Shown piece by piece: positions 7,184 to 13,289 of a stretch of DNA of 13,812 bases (the first letter of the stretch is position 1; the number at the start of each line of letters is the position of its first letter). The notes beneath the pieces were generated by a model. That model worked only from the letters and a program-made list of their open reading frames with translations, was not told where the DNA came from and did no database searches. The translations under genes and the position numbers were made by a program. Source of the DNA: Erysipelotrichaceae bacterium UBA2227 (lineage in GTDB: Bacteria > Bacillota_I > Bacilli_A > Erysipelotrichales > Erysipelotrichaceae); assembly GCA_002348095.1 (NCBI GenBank), contig DDYT01000069.1, forward strand, positions 1 to 13,812, in the 5' to 3' direction.

Positions 7184-7888
7184 TTACATCTGAAGCCAAA
7201 TACTGAAGGCCATCAAGGCAAGACCGGTCGTTAAGGTCAAAACAGAAAGCCTAAGACCCAAGTATTGCTTCATGATGATAGCGACAAAGTTAAAGAGACC
7301 GACTCCAACGACAAAGGATCCGACCAATCCCAAAAGCATCCATGCGTTGGATTCCGGTACGAATACCGAGGCTATCACAAGATATCCGATCATTGGCACA
7401 AACAACGCAAGCATACCTAACATGACGACAAATTTGTACAAAATCGGATGATGGGTCTTAAACTCATAGTCAGACTCTCGGGTAAAATAAGAGTACTTAA
7501 ACGGTGAAATGGTCAGTCCAAAGGGGTCGACGATGTGTTGAACACTATGTAGGCTGAGCTGAGTACCAATGAATAATGTATGATCTTCTTCTGCATGAGC
7601 AAAGAAGTTTTCTGCACTCAATCGGCACGTACATTTACCAGCAAGACAGTCTTTGATTACTGAAGGTAATTGATCCAGTCCGATTTTCTGTCCGTTTTTC
7701 CACTGAACTTTTCCTTCCGTTTTGATTAAGTCGCGAACAACAAGACCTTGAATCTTATGTGCTATCAAAACTTCTCGCAGTGCATTGGCGAAAGATGATA
7801 TTATTTGTGCATATTGCTTATCTGTATACAGTTCTTCCGATGAATCCGATTCGGCTTGTTTGATTTCAATACAATAAGTATTAAGCAT
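7184..7888 (-). CDS. Unrecognised protein: cytosolic N-terminal domain plus three membrane helices
   Basis: A 234-residue protein that I do not recognise. The first 150 residues are polar with no signal peptide. They include a mixed helical/strand region, a CTC dipeptide-spaced cysteine pair (C81, C86, C88) in the run KDCLAGKCTCRLSAENFFAH, and later FKYSYFTRESDYEF. Residues about 151-176, 183-205 and 212-232 are hydrophobic helices, so the C-terminal third is membrane-embedded. ATG 7888 has GGGGGAT upstream; an earlier in-frame ATG lacks one. It ends 50 bases before the DUF368-fusion gene. A perfect TTGACA (7168-7173) in that gap has only a poor -10, so read-through is more likely than a new promoter. 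A cell-envelope or transport-related role is a guess from the neighbour only. Confidence 0.6.
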   Translation of the reverse strand: MLNTYCIEIKQAESDSSEELYTDKQYAQIISSFANALREVLIAHKIQGLVVRDLIKTEGKVQWKNGQKIGLDQLPSVIKDCLAGKCTCRLSAENFFAHAEEDHTLFIGTQLSLHSVQHIVDPFGLTISPFKYSYFTRESDYEFKTHHPILYKFVVMLGMLALFVPMIGYLVIASVFVPESNAWMLLGLVGSFVVGVGLFNFVAIIMKQYLGLRLSVLTLTTGLALMAFSIWLQM

Positions 7889-7903
7889 ACAACATCCCCC
7901 TGA

Positions 7904-7943
7904 CCTGATGAACATATGCAATGAATTCAGGTCCTGATGACAT
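7904..7943. repeat. Short direct repeat upstream of the unrecognised membrane protein
   Basis: CCTGATGA occurs at 7904-7911 and 7933-7940 on the plus strand, 29 bases apart, each followed by ACAT or CAT. The copy nearer the gene abuts the ribosome binding site of the gene starting at 7888. It could be a regulator site; it could also be chance in a short AT-rich gap. Confidence 0.25.
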
Positions 7944-7982
7944 TATTGCACATTTCAATTACAGAAAAAAGAAAATCAGCAA

Positions 7983-8351
7983 CTATTGAGTGCTACAAAT
8001 TTTGACGATATTCTCAATAATGGTTTGGATGGCAGCTCTTCTTCTTGTAAGCAGGGTATGTTGAGGACTTCCAGGTTTCAACCTATTATATATTCGGTCG
8101 ATCGAAGAGAGCAAACCCATCAACATCTTGCGTGTTTCCTGAAAATCTTCCGAACGGTATTTATCCGGAAGCAGATCGCTGTCTTCAGTAAGTATCGCTA
8201 ATCCCAGATGTAAGGCTGCCAATCGTTTACTTATAAGCGTGATATTCCTGCCTTTCTCACACATTTGAGTAAGAGCTCGTTCGGTTTTGAGGATGGCAGA
8301 TTGAATAGCTGCTACGGATTGCAAATATTCTGAATGTGATCTTTCCGTCAT
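7983..8351 (-). CDS. Unrecognised all-helical protein
   Basis: A 122-residue soluble protein that looks almost entirely helical: SEYLQSVAAIQSAILKTERAL, then ITLISKRLAALHLGLAILTE, then FQETRKMLMGLLSSIDRIYNRL and a last amphipathic helix rich in Arg (TRRRAAIQTIIENIVKIC). The length and four-helix pattern suggest a small helical bundle, but no family is recognised. Its start is uncertain: ATG 8351 has GGTGA at about 8 bases, while ATG 8366 would add five residues and overlap the stop of the 2H gene. Either way it overlaps or abuts the 2H phosphoesterase (TGA at 8359-8361), so the two are probably co-translated. A long run of Ts follows the stop on the minus strand, without a convincing GC-rich stem. 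Confidence 0.6.
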   Translation of the reverse strand: MTERSHSEYLQSVAAIQSAILKTERALTQMCEKGRNITLISKRLAALHLGLAILTEDSDLLPDKYRSEDFQETRKMLMGLLSSIDRIYNRLKPGSPQHTLLTRRRAAIQTIIENIVKICSTQ

Positions 8352-8358
8352 AACTTCT

Positions 8359-8949
8359 TCACCCATTTGATTTAACCCCAAATCTGCTGATCGTATCATC
8401 ATCCGCAGTATGGATAAGTTCAAATCGTTTGATCAGCTTAAGAGGATAAATATAAACTTCCAATGCAACAAGAAGCACCTCATTAAAAACACAATGAGCG
8501 AATACGTATTTCAGTGCTTCTTGTATCTCTTTTACATCAACGACGGCAATCGTTGAGTGAATGACAGGAAAACCATGGGAAATCGAGTTATAGGCGCCGA
8601 TTCCGGTGCAATATTCCTCAAGTTTTGCGTGAAAAGAGTAATAAAAATCAACGAAACTCTTTGAATGAGCAGGATCAAAACACAGCACTGCTGTCTGTGT
8701 GTTTACTTTCTTTCCCGGCGGAAGTATACTGATCGACTTAAATGCCGCTTTCTGAACTGACTTGTTTTCAGAAAATTCAGAGACCCATGCACAGACTTTC
8801 TCTTCTTCGACATTCTCGTAAGCCGCTAGTGTTATGTGTGGTGGAAAATCAGATACACTAAATCCTTTTTCGCGCAGAATTTTTCGTAAATCAAGAATCA
8901 TGTTTTCTGTTTTTTCATCAAATCTGGCAATTACAACATAATCACTCAT
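8359..8949 (-). CDS. 2H phosphoesterase (2'-5' RNA ligase / LigT-like) family protein
   Basis: A 196-residue cytosolic protein with the two defining histidine motifs, HIT at 38-40 in PPHITLA and HST at 131-133 in IHSTIAVVD. It starts with the typical strand MSDYVVIARFD followed by a helix LRKILREKGF. The 2H fold cleaves or forms 2',3'-cyclic or 2'-5' phosphodiester bonds in RNA or small nucleotides; the actual substrate is unknown. ATG 8949 has GGGAGGG upstream. Both HxT motifs are intact, so it should be active. Its end overlaps the start region of the unknown helical gene. Upstream are an extended -10 promoter (9007-9015) and a 7-bp hairpin immediately before the ribosome binding site. Confidence 0.85.
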   Translation of the reverse strand: MSDYVVIARFDEKTENMILDLRKILREKGFSVSDFPPHITLAAYENVEEEKVCAWVSEFSENKSVQKAAFKSISILPPGKKVNTQTAVLCFDPAHSKSFVDFYYSFHAKLEEYCTGIGAYNSISHGFPVIHSTIAVVDVKEIQEALKYVFAHCVFNEVLLVALEVYIYPLKLIKRFELIHTADDDTISRFGVKSNG

Positions 8950-8962
8950 GAGTTCCCTCCCA

Positions 8963-8986
8963 TTACATTAATAATCAAAAATGTAA
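8963..8986 (-). promoter_or_regulatory. Leader hairpin before the 2H phosphoesterase gene
   Basis: In the mRNA sense, TTACATT and AATGTAA form a perfect 7-bp stem with a 10-base loop. The 3' arm ends two bases before the ribosome binding site GGGAGGG. The stem is AT-rich and probably weak; a regulatory role is only possible. Confidence 0.3.
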
Positions 8987-9006
8987 GTTAAGTTCGTAAT
9001 TATTTT

Positions 9007-9015
9007 AGTATATCA
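9007..9015 (-). promoter_or_regulatory. Extended -10 promoter for the 2H phosphoesterase gene
   Basis: On the minus strand, TATACT (9007-9012) is preceded by TG one base away (TGATATACT). No good -35 is seen at 16-18 bases, as often with extended -10 promoters. Placed just after the terminator of the upstream GNAT gene, it would start a transcript of 8949 leftward. Confidence 0.5.
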
Positions 9016-9035
9016 TACCGAATCCCGTTCCTTAA

Positions 9036-9067
9036 CGAAAAACGACAGTCACTTATGGCTGTCGTTT
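9036..9067 (-). terminator. Intrinsic terminator after the AAC(3)-I-like acetyltransferase
   Basis: In the minus-strand transcript, AACGACAG and CTGTCGTT form an 8-bp stem around a 10-base loop (arms 9041-9048 and 9059-9066), followed by a run of Ts. It begins at the stop codon of the acetyltransferase gene (9066-9068) and separates it from the 2H operon. Confidence 0.85.
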
Positions 9068-9506
9068 AGTTGATTTTAAATGAATACACAACATCATCAC
9101 CTTTTTCGCCCGATTTTTCCCCACCAGATTTTTCGTATAAATGACACGCTGCTGTGTTGGATTTCTGTGTTAAAAGAAATATCTTGCATATTCCCATCAA
9201 ACGGGACAATGACTTAACTTCCGACAACAACTGAGACCCAATGCTCTGACGTTGAAATTGTGGTAGTACACTGACCTCGTGAAGGTATAGCATATTCCCT
9301 TGATGATCCAATCGATTGAGTTCATACCCATAAGCAAATCCAATAATCTGATCTTCTTCAATACACGCAAAAAACCAGTTTTGAGGATTTATGAGAAATA
9401 TCCCCACCTCTGACAAGGAAGCAAAACCGCTTCGAAAGGTGTCGTTCAATGTCACAACTCTGTCGGTATCCTCAACCGTCAGTCTTCTATACTCTCTATT
9501 GTTCAT
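9066..9506 (-). CDS. GNAT acetyltransferase, AAC(3)-I-like subgroup
   Basis: A 146-residue single-domain GNAT protein. The core strands WFFACIEEDQIIGFAYGYELNRLD (44-67) and LYLHEVSVLPQF (73-84) lead to the acetyl-CoA loop region QRQSIG (85-90) and helix SQLLSEVKSLSRLMG. The later FLLTQKSNTAACHLYEKSGG (110-129) and DDVVYSF end match the pattern I remember for AAC(3)-I-like enzymes and their non-resistance relatives. The usual Q/R-x-x-G-x-G/A loop has Ser88 in place of the first glycine. Whether it acts on aminoglycosides is not shown; most such homologues have unknown substrates. ATG 9506 has GAGGA upstream. It lies 47 bases after the RnfD-like gene and has its own terminator. Confidence 0.8.
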   Translation of the reverse strand: MNNREYRRLTVEDTDRVVTLNDTFRSGFASLSEVGIFLINPQNWFFACIEEDQIIGFAYGYELNRLDHQGNMLYLHEVSVLPQFQRQSIGSQLLSEVKSLSRLMGICKIFLLTQKSNTAACHLYEKSGGEKSGEKGDDVVYSFKIN

Positions 9507-9553
9507 CGTTCTGTCCTCAAAGCATTCTTTCTGCGTTTATAAAAAAGACTGAT

Positions 9554-10438
9554 TTACTCTTTCTCCTTTTGCTTAGCCTTTGCATTACGCTCTGCCTTTA
9601 ACCGATCCATCTCTGTATTAATAAACGGAACCAGATAATTCATGCCCAAAATCGCAAAGGTCGTTCCTTCCGGTAACCAACCCCACAAGCGCATGGCCAT
9701 AATGAGCAACCCGATCGATACCGCATAAATCCAACGGCCTTCATTGGACTTCGGCGAAGTTGCCGGGTCAGTGGCCATAAAGAATGCCGCCAACATCGCA
9801 CTGCCTGAGAACAGGTGGAATAACGGATTCTGACCCATCAATACGGCCGCGATGGCCATCGCAGATAAGAATCCGACTGGGATACGCCAGTTCGCAAACT
9901 TTTCACGGATAATATAAACTCCGCCGATCAATAATGCCAAAGCGGATACCTCACCGATACTGCCGCCGATATTTCCGATAAACAGATTCAGAATCGGAGC
10001 CATTTCACCGGAAGCCCGGAATACTTGTAAAGGTGTAGCGGCAGATACCATATCGATCGGTGTCAGCCACGGTTGCATAGCCGTCGGGAATGCCAGAACT
10101 AAAAACAAGCGTCCGAATAAGGCTGGATTAAACAGGTTTTTCGGAAAACCGCCAAAGACTTGCTTACCTAAAATTATACCCACCGCCGTAGCGATAGCTA
10201 ACACATACAAAGGAGTGGACGGTGATACAGATAAGGCTAATAACAACCCGGTGACCGCAGCTCCACCGTCTTTATAAGTCAACTTGCGTTTGAAAACAAA
10301 CTGAAAAAGTGCTTCCGATGCCACAGCAGTGATGACACCGACCAAAATCAGAAAGACCGCCTTCTCACGATAGAAATATACAGCCAGAACCGTTGCCGGC
10401 AATAGTGCAATCAACAATGTACGGAATATTTTCAACAT
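9554..10438 (-). CDS. rnfD: Orphan RnfD/NqrB-like membrane flavoprotein subunit
   Basis: A 294-residue protein with about 8-9 membrane helices. RnfD/NqrB marks are DGGAAVTGLLLALSVSP (57-73), LFNPALFGRL (102-111), SAATPL at 132-137, and FMATDPATSP (220-229). Thr135 in SAATPL corresponds to the threonine that carries covalent FMN in RnfD/NqrB. The protein ends in a charged tail rich in Lys, Glu and Ala. In complete Rnf complexes (ferredoxin:NAD+ oxidoreductase) this subunit sits between RnfC and RnfG, but neither neighbour is present here. The N-terminus begins directly with MLKIFRTLLIALLPA, so the usual SPHI-containing leader of about 12-30 residues is missing. ATG 10438 has GGGAAAG upstream; its start is tied to a possible leader peptide. 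FMN attachment would need an ApbE enzyme from elsewhere in the genome. Confidence 0.85.
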   Translation of the reverse strand: MLKIFRTLLIALLPATVLAVYFYREKAVFLILVGVITAVASEALFQFVFKRKLTYKDGGAAVTGLLLALSVSPSTPLYVLAIATAVGIILGKQVFGGFPKNLFNPALFGRLFLVLAFPTAMQPWLTPIDMVSAATPLQVFRASGEMAPILNLFIGNIGGSIGEVSALALLIGGVYIIREKFANWRIPVGFLSAMAIAAVLMGQNPLFHLFSGSAMLAAFFMATDPATSPKSNEGRWIYAVSIGLLIMAMRLWGWLPEGTTFAILGMNYLVPFINTEMDRLKAERNAKAKQKEKE

Positions 10439-10470
10439 AGATTCTTTCCCATCCAATGATCAAATATCAT
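10432..10470 (-). CDS. Possible 12-codon leader peptide overlapping the rnfD-like start
   Basis: ATG 10470 follows AAAGGGGAG at 8 bases, a stronger ribosome binding site than that of the rnfD-like gene itself. It encodes MIFDHWMGKNLC and stops at TGA 10432-10434, overlapping the rnfD-like ATG TTG by 7 bases. This fits translational coupling or attenuation. It may also be a chance short frame. Confidence 0.3.
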   Translation of the reverse strand: MIFDHWMGKNLC

Positions 10471-10472
10471 TG
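10454..10472 (-). promoter_or_regulatory. Hairpin in the rnfD-like leader
   Basis: CAATGAT and ATCATTG form a perfect 7-bp stem with a 5-base loop. One arm contains the ATG of the possible leader peptide at 10468-10470. It could affect access to the start codons downstream of the promoter at 10504. The stem is AT-rich and modest in strength. Confidence 0.35.
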
Positions 10473-10503
10473 AATATACTCCCCTTTCAACTTTAACATA
10501 ACG

Positions 10504-10512
10504 ATTATAACA
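10504..10512 (-). promoter_or_regulatory. Extended -10 promoter for the rnfD-like gene
   Basis: On the minus strand, a perfect TATAAT (10504-10509) is preceded by TG one base away. The -35 region is weak. Transcription would start near 10497, giving a leader of about 60 bases that carries the hairpin and possible leader peptide. The gap from 10471 to 10619 otherwise holds nothing I can identify. Confidence 0.6.
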
Positions 10513-10619
10513 CAATCTGTAAACTTTGACTTTTCAGTGCTCCGATGATTTTATTTTACCTCGAAATTCACTGAACCGATAGATTCATTTTATCAAATAA
10601 AGTCAAAGCAATTTGAGGA

Positions 10620-11069
10620 TTACTTCCGGCGTTTAAGATACTTTTCTATCGCTAACTCATATGCCTCTGATATTAAAGGTTTCAGTTGCTCAAATTTCTT
10701 ATCTGATGGGTTTAACACGCATATCCATCCCATCCAGGCATAAACCGGGTGTGGAAGCATTGTATCCGACTCAGAAAAATCATAAGGCATATCTACCACC
10801 TGACCTGCTAAGGGACGATGTGGTATACTGCCGAAAAGTTTGAGAAAGGTTGATTTTCTAATGCAGATATTGAGCCTGAAAACACCTTCCCTGTTGAGGA
10901 TTGAGGACTTATCATGGGCTCCGTCTTTGTTCTTTATGGTCAAAAGATAGATACCCCTTTTAAGCCCAGAATTTGGATTATAGAAAACACCTGTCTCACC
11001 CCAGCTATCCGACACAATCGTGCCAGGCAAATGAGTCAGACAATATTCAAGAATCTGCTCTTTATCCAC
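10620..11069 (-). CDS. DUF6194 family protein
   Basis: A 149-residue soluble protein. The motif order fits DUF6194 as I remember it: an N-terminal helix ending near PGTIVSDSWGETGVFYNP (15-32), YLLTIKNKDGAHDKSS (41-56), LNREGVFRLNI (58-68), FGSIPHRP (79-86), and LPHPVYAWMGWICVLNP (105-121). The fold is probably related to the MmcQ/YjbR group. No function is known. It starts with GTG at 11069, supported by AAGGGGGT upstream at about 8 bases; no in-frame ATG offers a better choice. It lies 33 bases after the endonuclease/phosphatase-fold gene, probably in the same transcript. No clear terminator is visible in the 163-base gap before the rnfD-like gene. Confidence 0.75.
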   Translation of the reverse strand: MDKEQILEYCLTHLPGTIVSDSWGETGVFYNPNSGLKRGIYLLTIKNKDGAHDKSSILNREGVFRLNICIRKSTFLKLFGSIPHRPLAGQVVDMPYDFSESDTMLPHPVYAWMGWICVLNPSDKKFEQLKPLISEAYELAIEKYLKRRK

Positions 11070-11102
11070 ACGGCTTACCCCCTTAAGTTATCTCGGTGTC
11101 AA

Positions 11103-11867
11103 TTATCGGATGTCTATCTTTACATTTACTGACACCGGATAGTGATCTGACAGATATACACCGTCATCTGCATCTGTCCACTTCTTAGCAGATAACAGTT
11201 CAACATCTCCTCGAACGTAGATATAATCTAACTGTATAAGAGGCTCATTCCGAAAATATCCGTGATATGTCACACCGATATCCGAAGTTAGACAGTTGAA
11301 GTCCGGATATGATTTCATGACATCCATCTCAGTGGATTCCGGAACCGCATTGAAATCTCCCGCCAGAAAAGTTACGGATTCATTGTACATGGATACTTTA
11401 TTAATAGTCTGCATCACCAATTCAAGCTCCTTCTGCCTTACAGCCGAGCTCGCATGATCCAGATGGGTGTTGACTACCCGAATGACCCTTCCGCTCATTC
11501 GATCCATCAGATAACCTTCCGTGCACAGACGCGGAAAAACAATCTGATCTGCAAAATGACTCCCCGGAACATCCGGTGTATCTGAGTGCCAGAAATGACT
11601 GAGCGCAATCAGATTGAACTTGTCCTTTCGAAAAGCAATCGTCATTTGCTCTCCGCTCAAATCCTTATCCCGACCGCATCCGATGACGGTATATTCCGGT
11701 AATGAATCATTCAGCCACAGTGCCACATGTGTCATCACTTCCTGAAAACACACAACGTCCGGACTTTCTTCTGTCAGTTTCTTCAGTATTAATGGTTTTC
11801 TGAACTCGAAATTATTCTCTGAATCTGCGCCACAGTCACAGCGGATATTAAATGTCACGATTTTCAT
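11103..11867 (-). CDS. Endonuclease/exonuclease/phosphatase (DNase I-like) superfamily protein
   Basis: A 254-residue protein, the full length for this fold. Catalytic and metal-binding motifs are all visible: TFNIR with N7, CFQEV with E43, NTHLDH with H135, GDFNAVP with D171 and N173, QLDYIYV with D214, and the terminal SDHYPV with D241 and H242. This fold includes DNase I-like nucleases, exonuclease III, sphingomyelinases and inositol phosphatases. The sequence alone does not say which substrate it uses. There is no signal peptide (it begins MKIVTFNIRC), so it is cytosolic. ATG 11867 is chosen because AAGGTGA lies 6 bases upstream; a GTG three codons earlier lacks one. Two short palindromes lie in the upstream gap. 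It precedes the DUF6194 gene by 33 bases. Confidence 0.9.
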   Translation of the reverse strand: MKIVTFNIRCDCGADSENNFEFRKPLILKKLTEESPDVVCFQEVMTHVALWLNDSLPEYTVIGCGRDKDLSGEQMTIAFRKDKFNLIALSHFWHSDTPDVPGSHFADQIVFPRLCTEGYLMDRMSGRVIRVVNTHLDHASSAVRQKELELVMQTINKVSMYNESVTFLAGDFNAVPESTEMDVMKSYPDFNCLTSDIGVTYHGYFRNEPLIQLDYIYVRGDVELLSAKKWTDADDGVYLSDHYPVSVNVKIDIR

Positions 11868-11891
11868 TTTTTTCACCTTTATGAGAGAAGT

Positions 11892-11932
11892 ATGTTGCCC
11901 AACATTGTTTATCTTTTGAATGTATAATACAT
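11892..11932. repeat. Two short palindromes upstream of the DNase I-like gene
   Basis: ATGTTGCCCAACAT (11892-11905) has 6-base arms around CC, and ATGTATAATACAT (11920-11932) has 6-base arms around A. Their centres are about 27-28 bases apart, in a 104-base gap. They may be operator half-sites or chance; a promoter here is not clear. Confidence 0.3.
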
Positions 11933-11971
11933 AATCTTTATGAAAGTCCGTTGTCGTTACTCACACCCAAC

Positions 11972-12439
11972 TTATTCGAGCATGCATATTGTTTTCTTAA
12001 AATCAGTAAGCAAGAAGATATCTTTAAAATTATGTTGTGAAGTTACATCGAATATAAGAGGAAAGAATTTCAGCTTTCCCATCTGATTGGATTCTATTAT
12101 CAATTGTTTTATCTCGATTGCAAGCGGAAGATTCAGTGCATCTGCACGTAATTTCTCCGGAATAAAGATAGTTACTCTAAAGAACCCATCCCATATGGAT
12201 AACCATAAAACGGTAGCTTCTTTCTGCCCCCCTCTTGAACCTGTCCAATCAACCAAGCCTTTTGCCAGCCATGCCTTACCATCTTTATAGTAACGCCAGT
12301 TAATGTGAATATCATTGTTCGCAAGTTGACTGACAAATTTAAGATAAACCGTATATGCATCTTTAAGAGCATTGGAAATAACTTCATCGGAAGGCTGAAT
12401 ATCCGGATCTCGGAGTAGTTGCACATTCGCTGTTGGCAT
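11972..12439 (-). CDS. DUF3788 family protein
   Basis: A 155-residue soluble protein. DUF3788 landmarks, by recall, are LLRDPDIQPSDEVI (8-21), INWRYYKDGKAWLAKGL (46-62), the strand TVLWLSIWDGFFRVTIFI (76-93), and GKLKFFPLIFDVTS with a following helix near the end. The stretch DWTGSRGGQKEA (64-75) looks like a small insertion relative to the shorter loop I remember. The function is unknown. ATG 12439 has AAGGAGGT, a near-perfect ribosome binding site. It is 35 bases after the DUF4287 gene and is the last gene of the SRPBCC-DUF4287-DUF3788 group. Confidence 0.75.
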   Translation of the reverse strand: MPTANVQLLRDPDIQPSDEVISNALKDAYTVYLKFVSQLANNDIHINWRYYKDGKAWLAKGLVDWTGSRGGQKEATVLWLSIWDGFFRVTIFIPEKLRADALNLPLAIEIKQLIIESNQMGKLKFFPLIFDVTSQHNFKDIFLLTDFKKTICMLE

Positions 12440-12474
12440 ATTTTAACCTCCTTCGTCAACTCATTCTTCAGGGC

Positions 12475-12702
12475 TTATATTTTTGAGTGCTTCGTGATAA
12501 TCCATTGTTGATCGATGAAATATTTCCACATTGCCATGGCATGACCGTGACCAAGTTGATACTCGCTTTTTAACCAATCCGTAAATATCGTGGCTTTCAT
12601 GTCTTCGGATAATATACCTTGTTCAATTGCCTCATCTCTCATCTGAACAGGGGTTTTTCCGGTTTTCTTAGCAATGTTCTCCAAATAAGCCTCAAATGAC
12701 AT
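12475..12702 (-). CDS. DUF4287 family protein
   Basis: A 75-residue protein. It matches DUF4287 through SFEAYLENIAKKTGKTPVQM (2-21), the helix IFTDWLKSEYQLGHGHAMAMW (39-59), and a short basic end. The GHGHAMA motif is the family hallmark. Homologues are often small stand-alone proteins or domains fused to DUF5655; no function is known. ATG 12702 has GGAGGAAACG upstream. Its start overlaps the end of the SRPBCC gene by 11 bases, so the two are translated together. A role tied to the SRPBCC protein is suggested only by this overlap. Confidence 0.8.
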   Translation of the reverse strand: MSFEAYLENIAKKTGKTPVQMRDEAIEQGILSEDMKATIFTDWLKSEYQLGHGHAMAMWKYFIDQQWIITKHSKI

Positions 12703-13141
12703 GGTCGTTTCCTCCTTCCGCTAATGTTTTAACACGCATCAAAGCTAATGGAAATCTGACGTTAAACGATTCTTCTTGTTCGAACGGCACATCCGTTTTA
12801 ACAGTCAATGTCGTAACGCCGTTTTCTTCACTAAGTGAGTAACTTTCAGATCCTCCGGTCCATTCGTTTGTGCGCAGTTGTTTTCCGCTCTCTTCAGTAT
12901 CAGCACTGTGTCTGAATAATACAAACTCATTTGGAATCAGCCTCTCAATCAGATCTGTCACACCATATCCGCTTACGGAGGATATAAACTGAATCTCATT
13001 TCCTTCTTCCATCGTACCCTGAATATAGGTACCCTCATCAATAATGCTTGCCCAATCACGAAAGGCAATATCATCCCAAAGAGTTGCCCATACTTTTTCT
13101 TTCGATGCATGAATAAAAACTGAAAATTGCATTTCTTTCAT
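12692..13141 (-). CDS. SRPBCC (START/Bet v1-like) domain protein
   Basis: A 149-residue single-domain protein. The fold is visible as a first strand MQFSVFIHASKEKVWATLWD (4-23), the DIAFRDW helix, strands with GNEIQFISSVSGYGVTDLIERL (47-68), and VTTLTVKTDVPF (109-120). It ends in a helix LALMRVKTLAEGG. SRPBCC proteins bind hydrophobic ligands in a deep pocket, or act as AHSA1-like co-chaperones; which applies is not evident. ATG 13141 has GGAGGAG just upstream. The 148-base gap to the right has no convincing promoter or terminator. It is the first gene of a three-gene group with DUF4287 and DUF3788. Confidence 0.8.
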   Translation of the reverse strand: MKEMQFSVFIHASKEKVWATLWDDIAFRDWASIIDEGTYIQGTMEEGNEIQFISSVSGYGVTDLIERLIPNEFVLFRHSADTEESGKQLRTNEWTGGSESYSLSEENGVTTLTVKTDVPFEQEESFNVRFPLALMRVKTLAEGGNDHVI

Positions 13142-13289
13142 ATATCTCCTCCTTCACTTTAACAAGAATCATACCTATAAATATAATCTTAGCTTAAAAA
13201 TCAGAATCAATATACACCAAACAATAATCTAGCGCCTGAGCATGATTTATAGCAATCATTAACTTGGCAGTCGGGTTGCGTTTTCTTGA

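Noticed and set aside
9530..9560. Terminator after the rnfD-like gene
   Set aside because: A run of Ts follows the stop, but the stem is only about 5 AT-rich pairs.
11882..11908. Eight-codon frame MLGNILLS before the DNase I-like gene
   Set aside because: It has no convincing ribosome binding site and its ATG is part of a palindrome; probably chance.
13142..13289. Promoter for the SRPBCC operon
   Set aside because: TTGATT and several AT-rich -10-like strings are present, but none has both good boxes and 16-18 base spacing.
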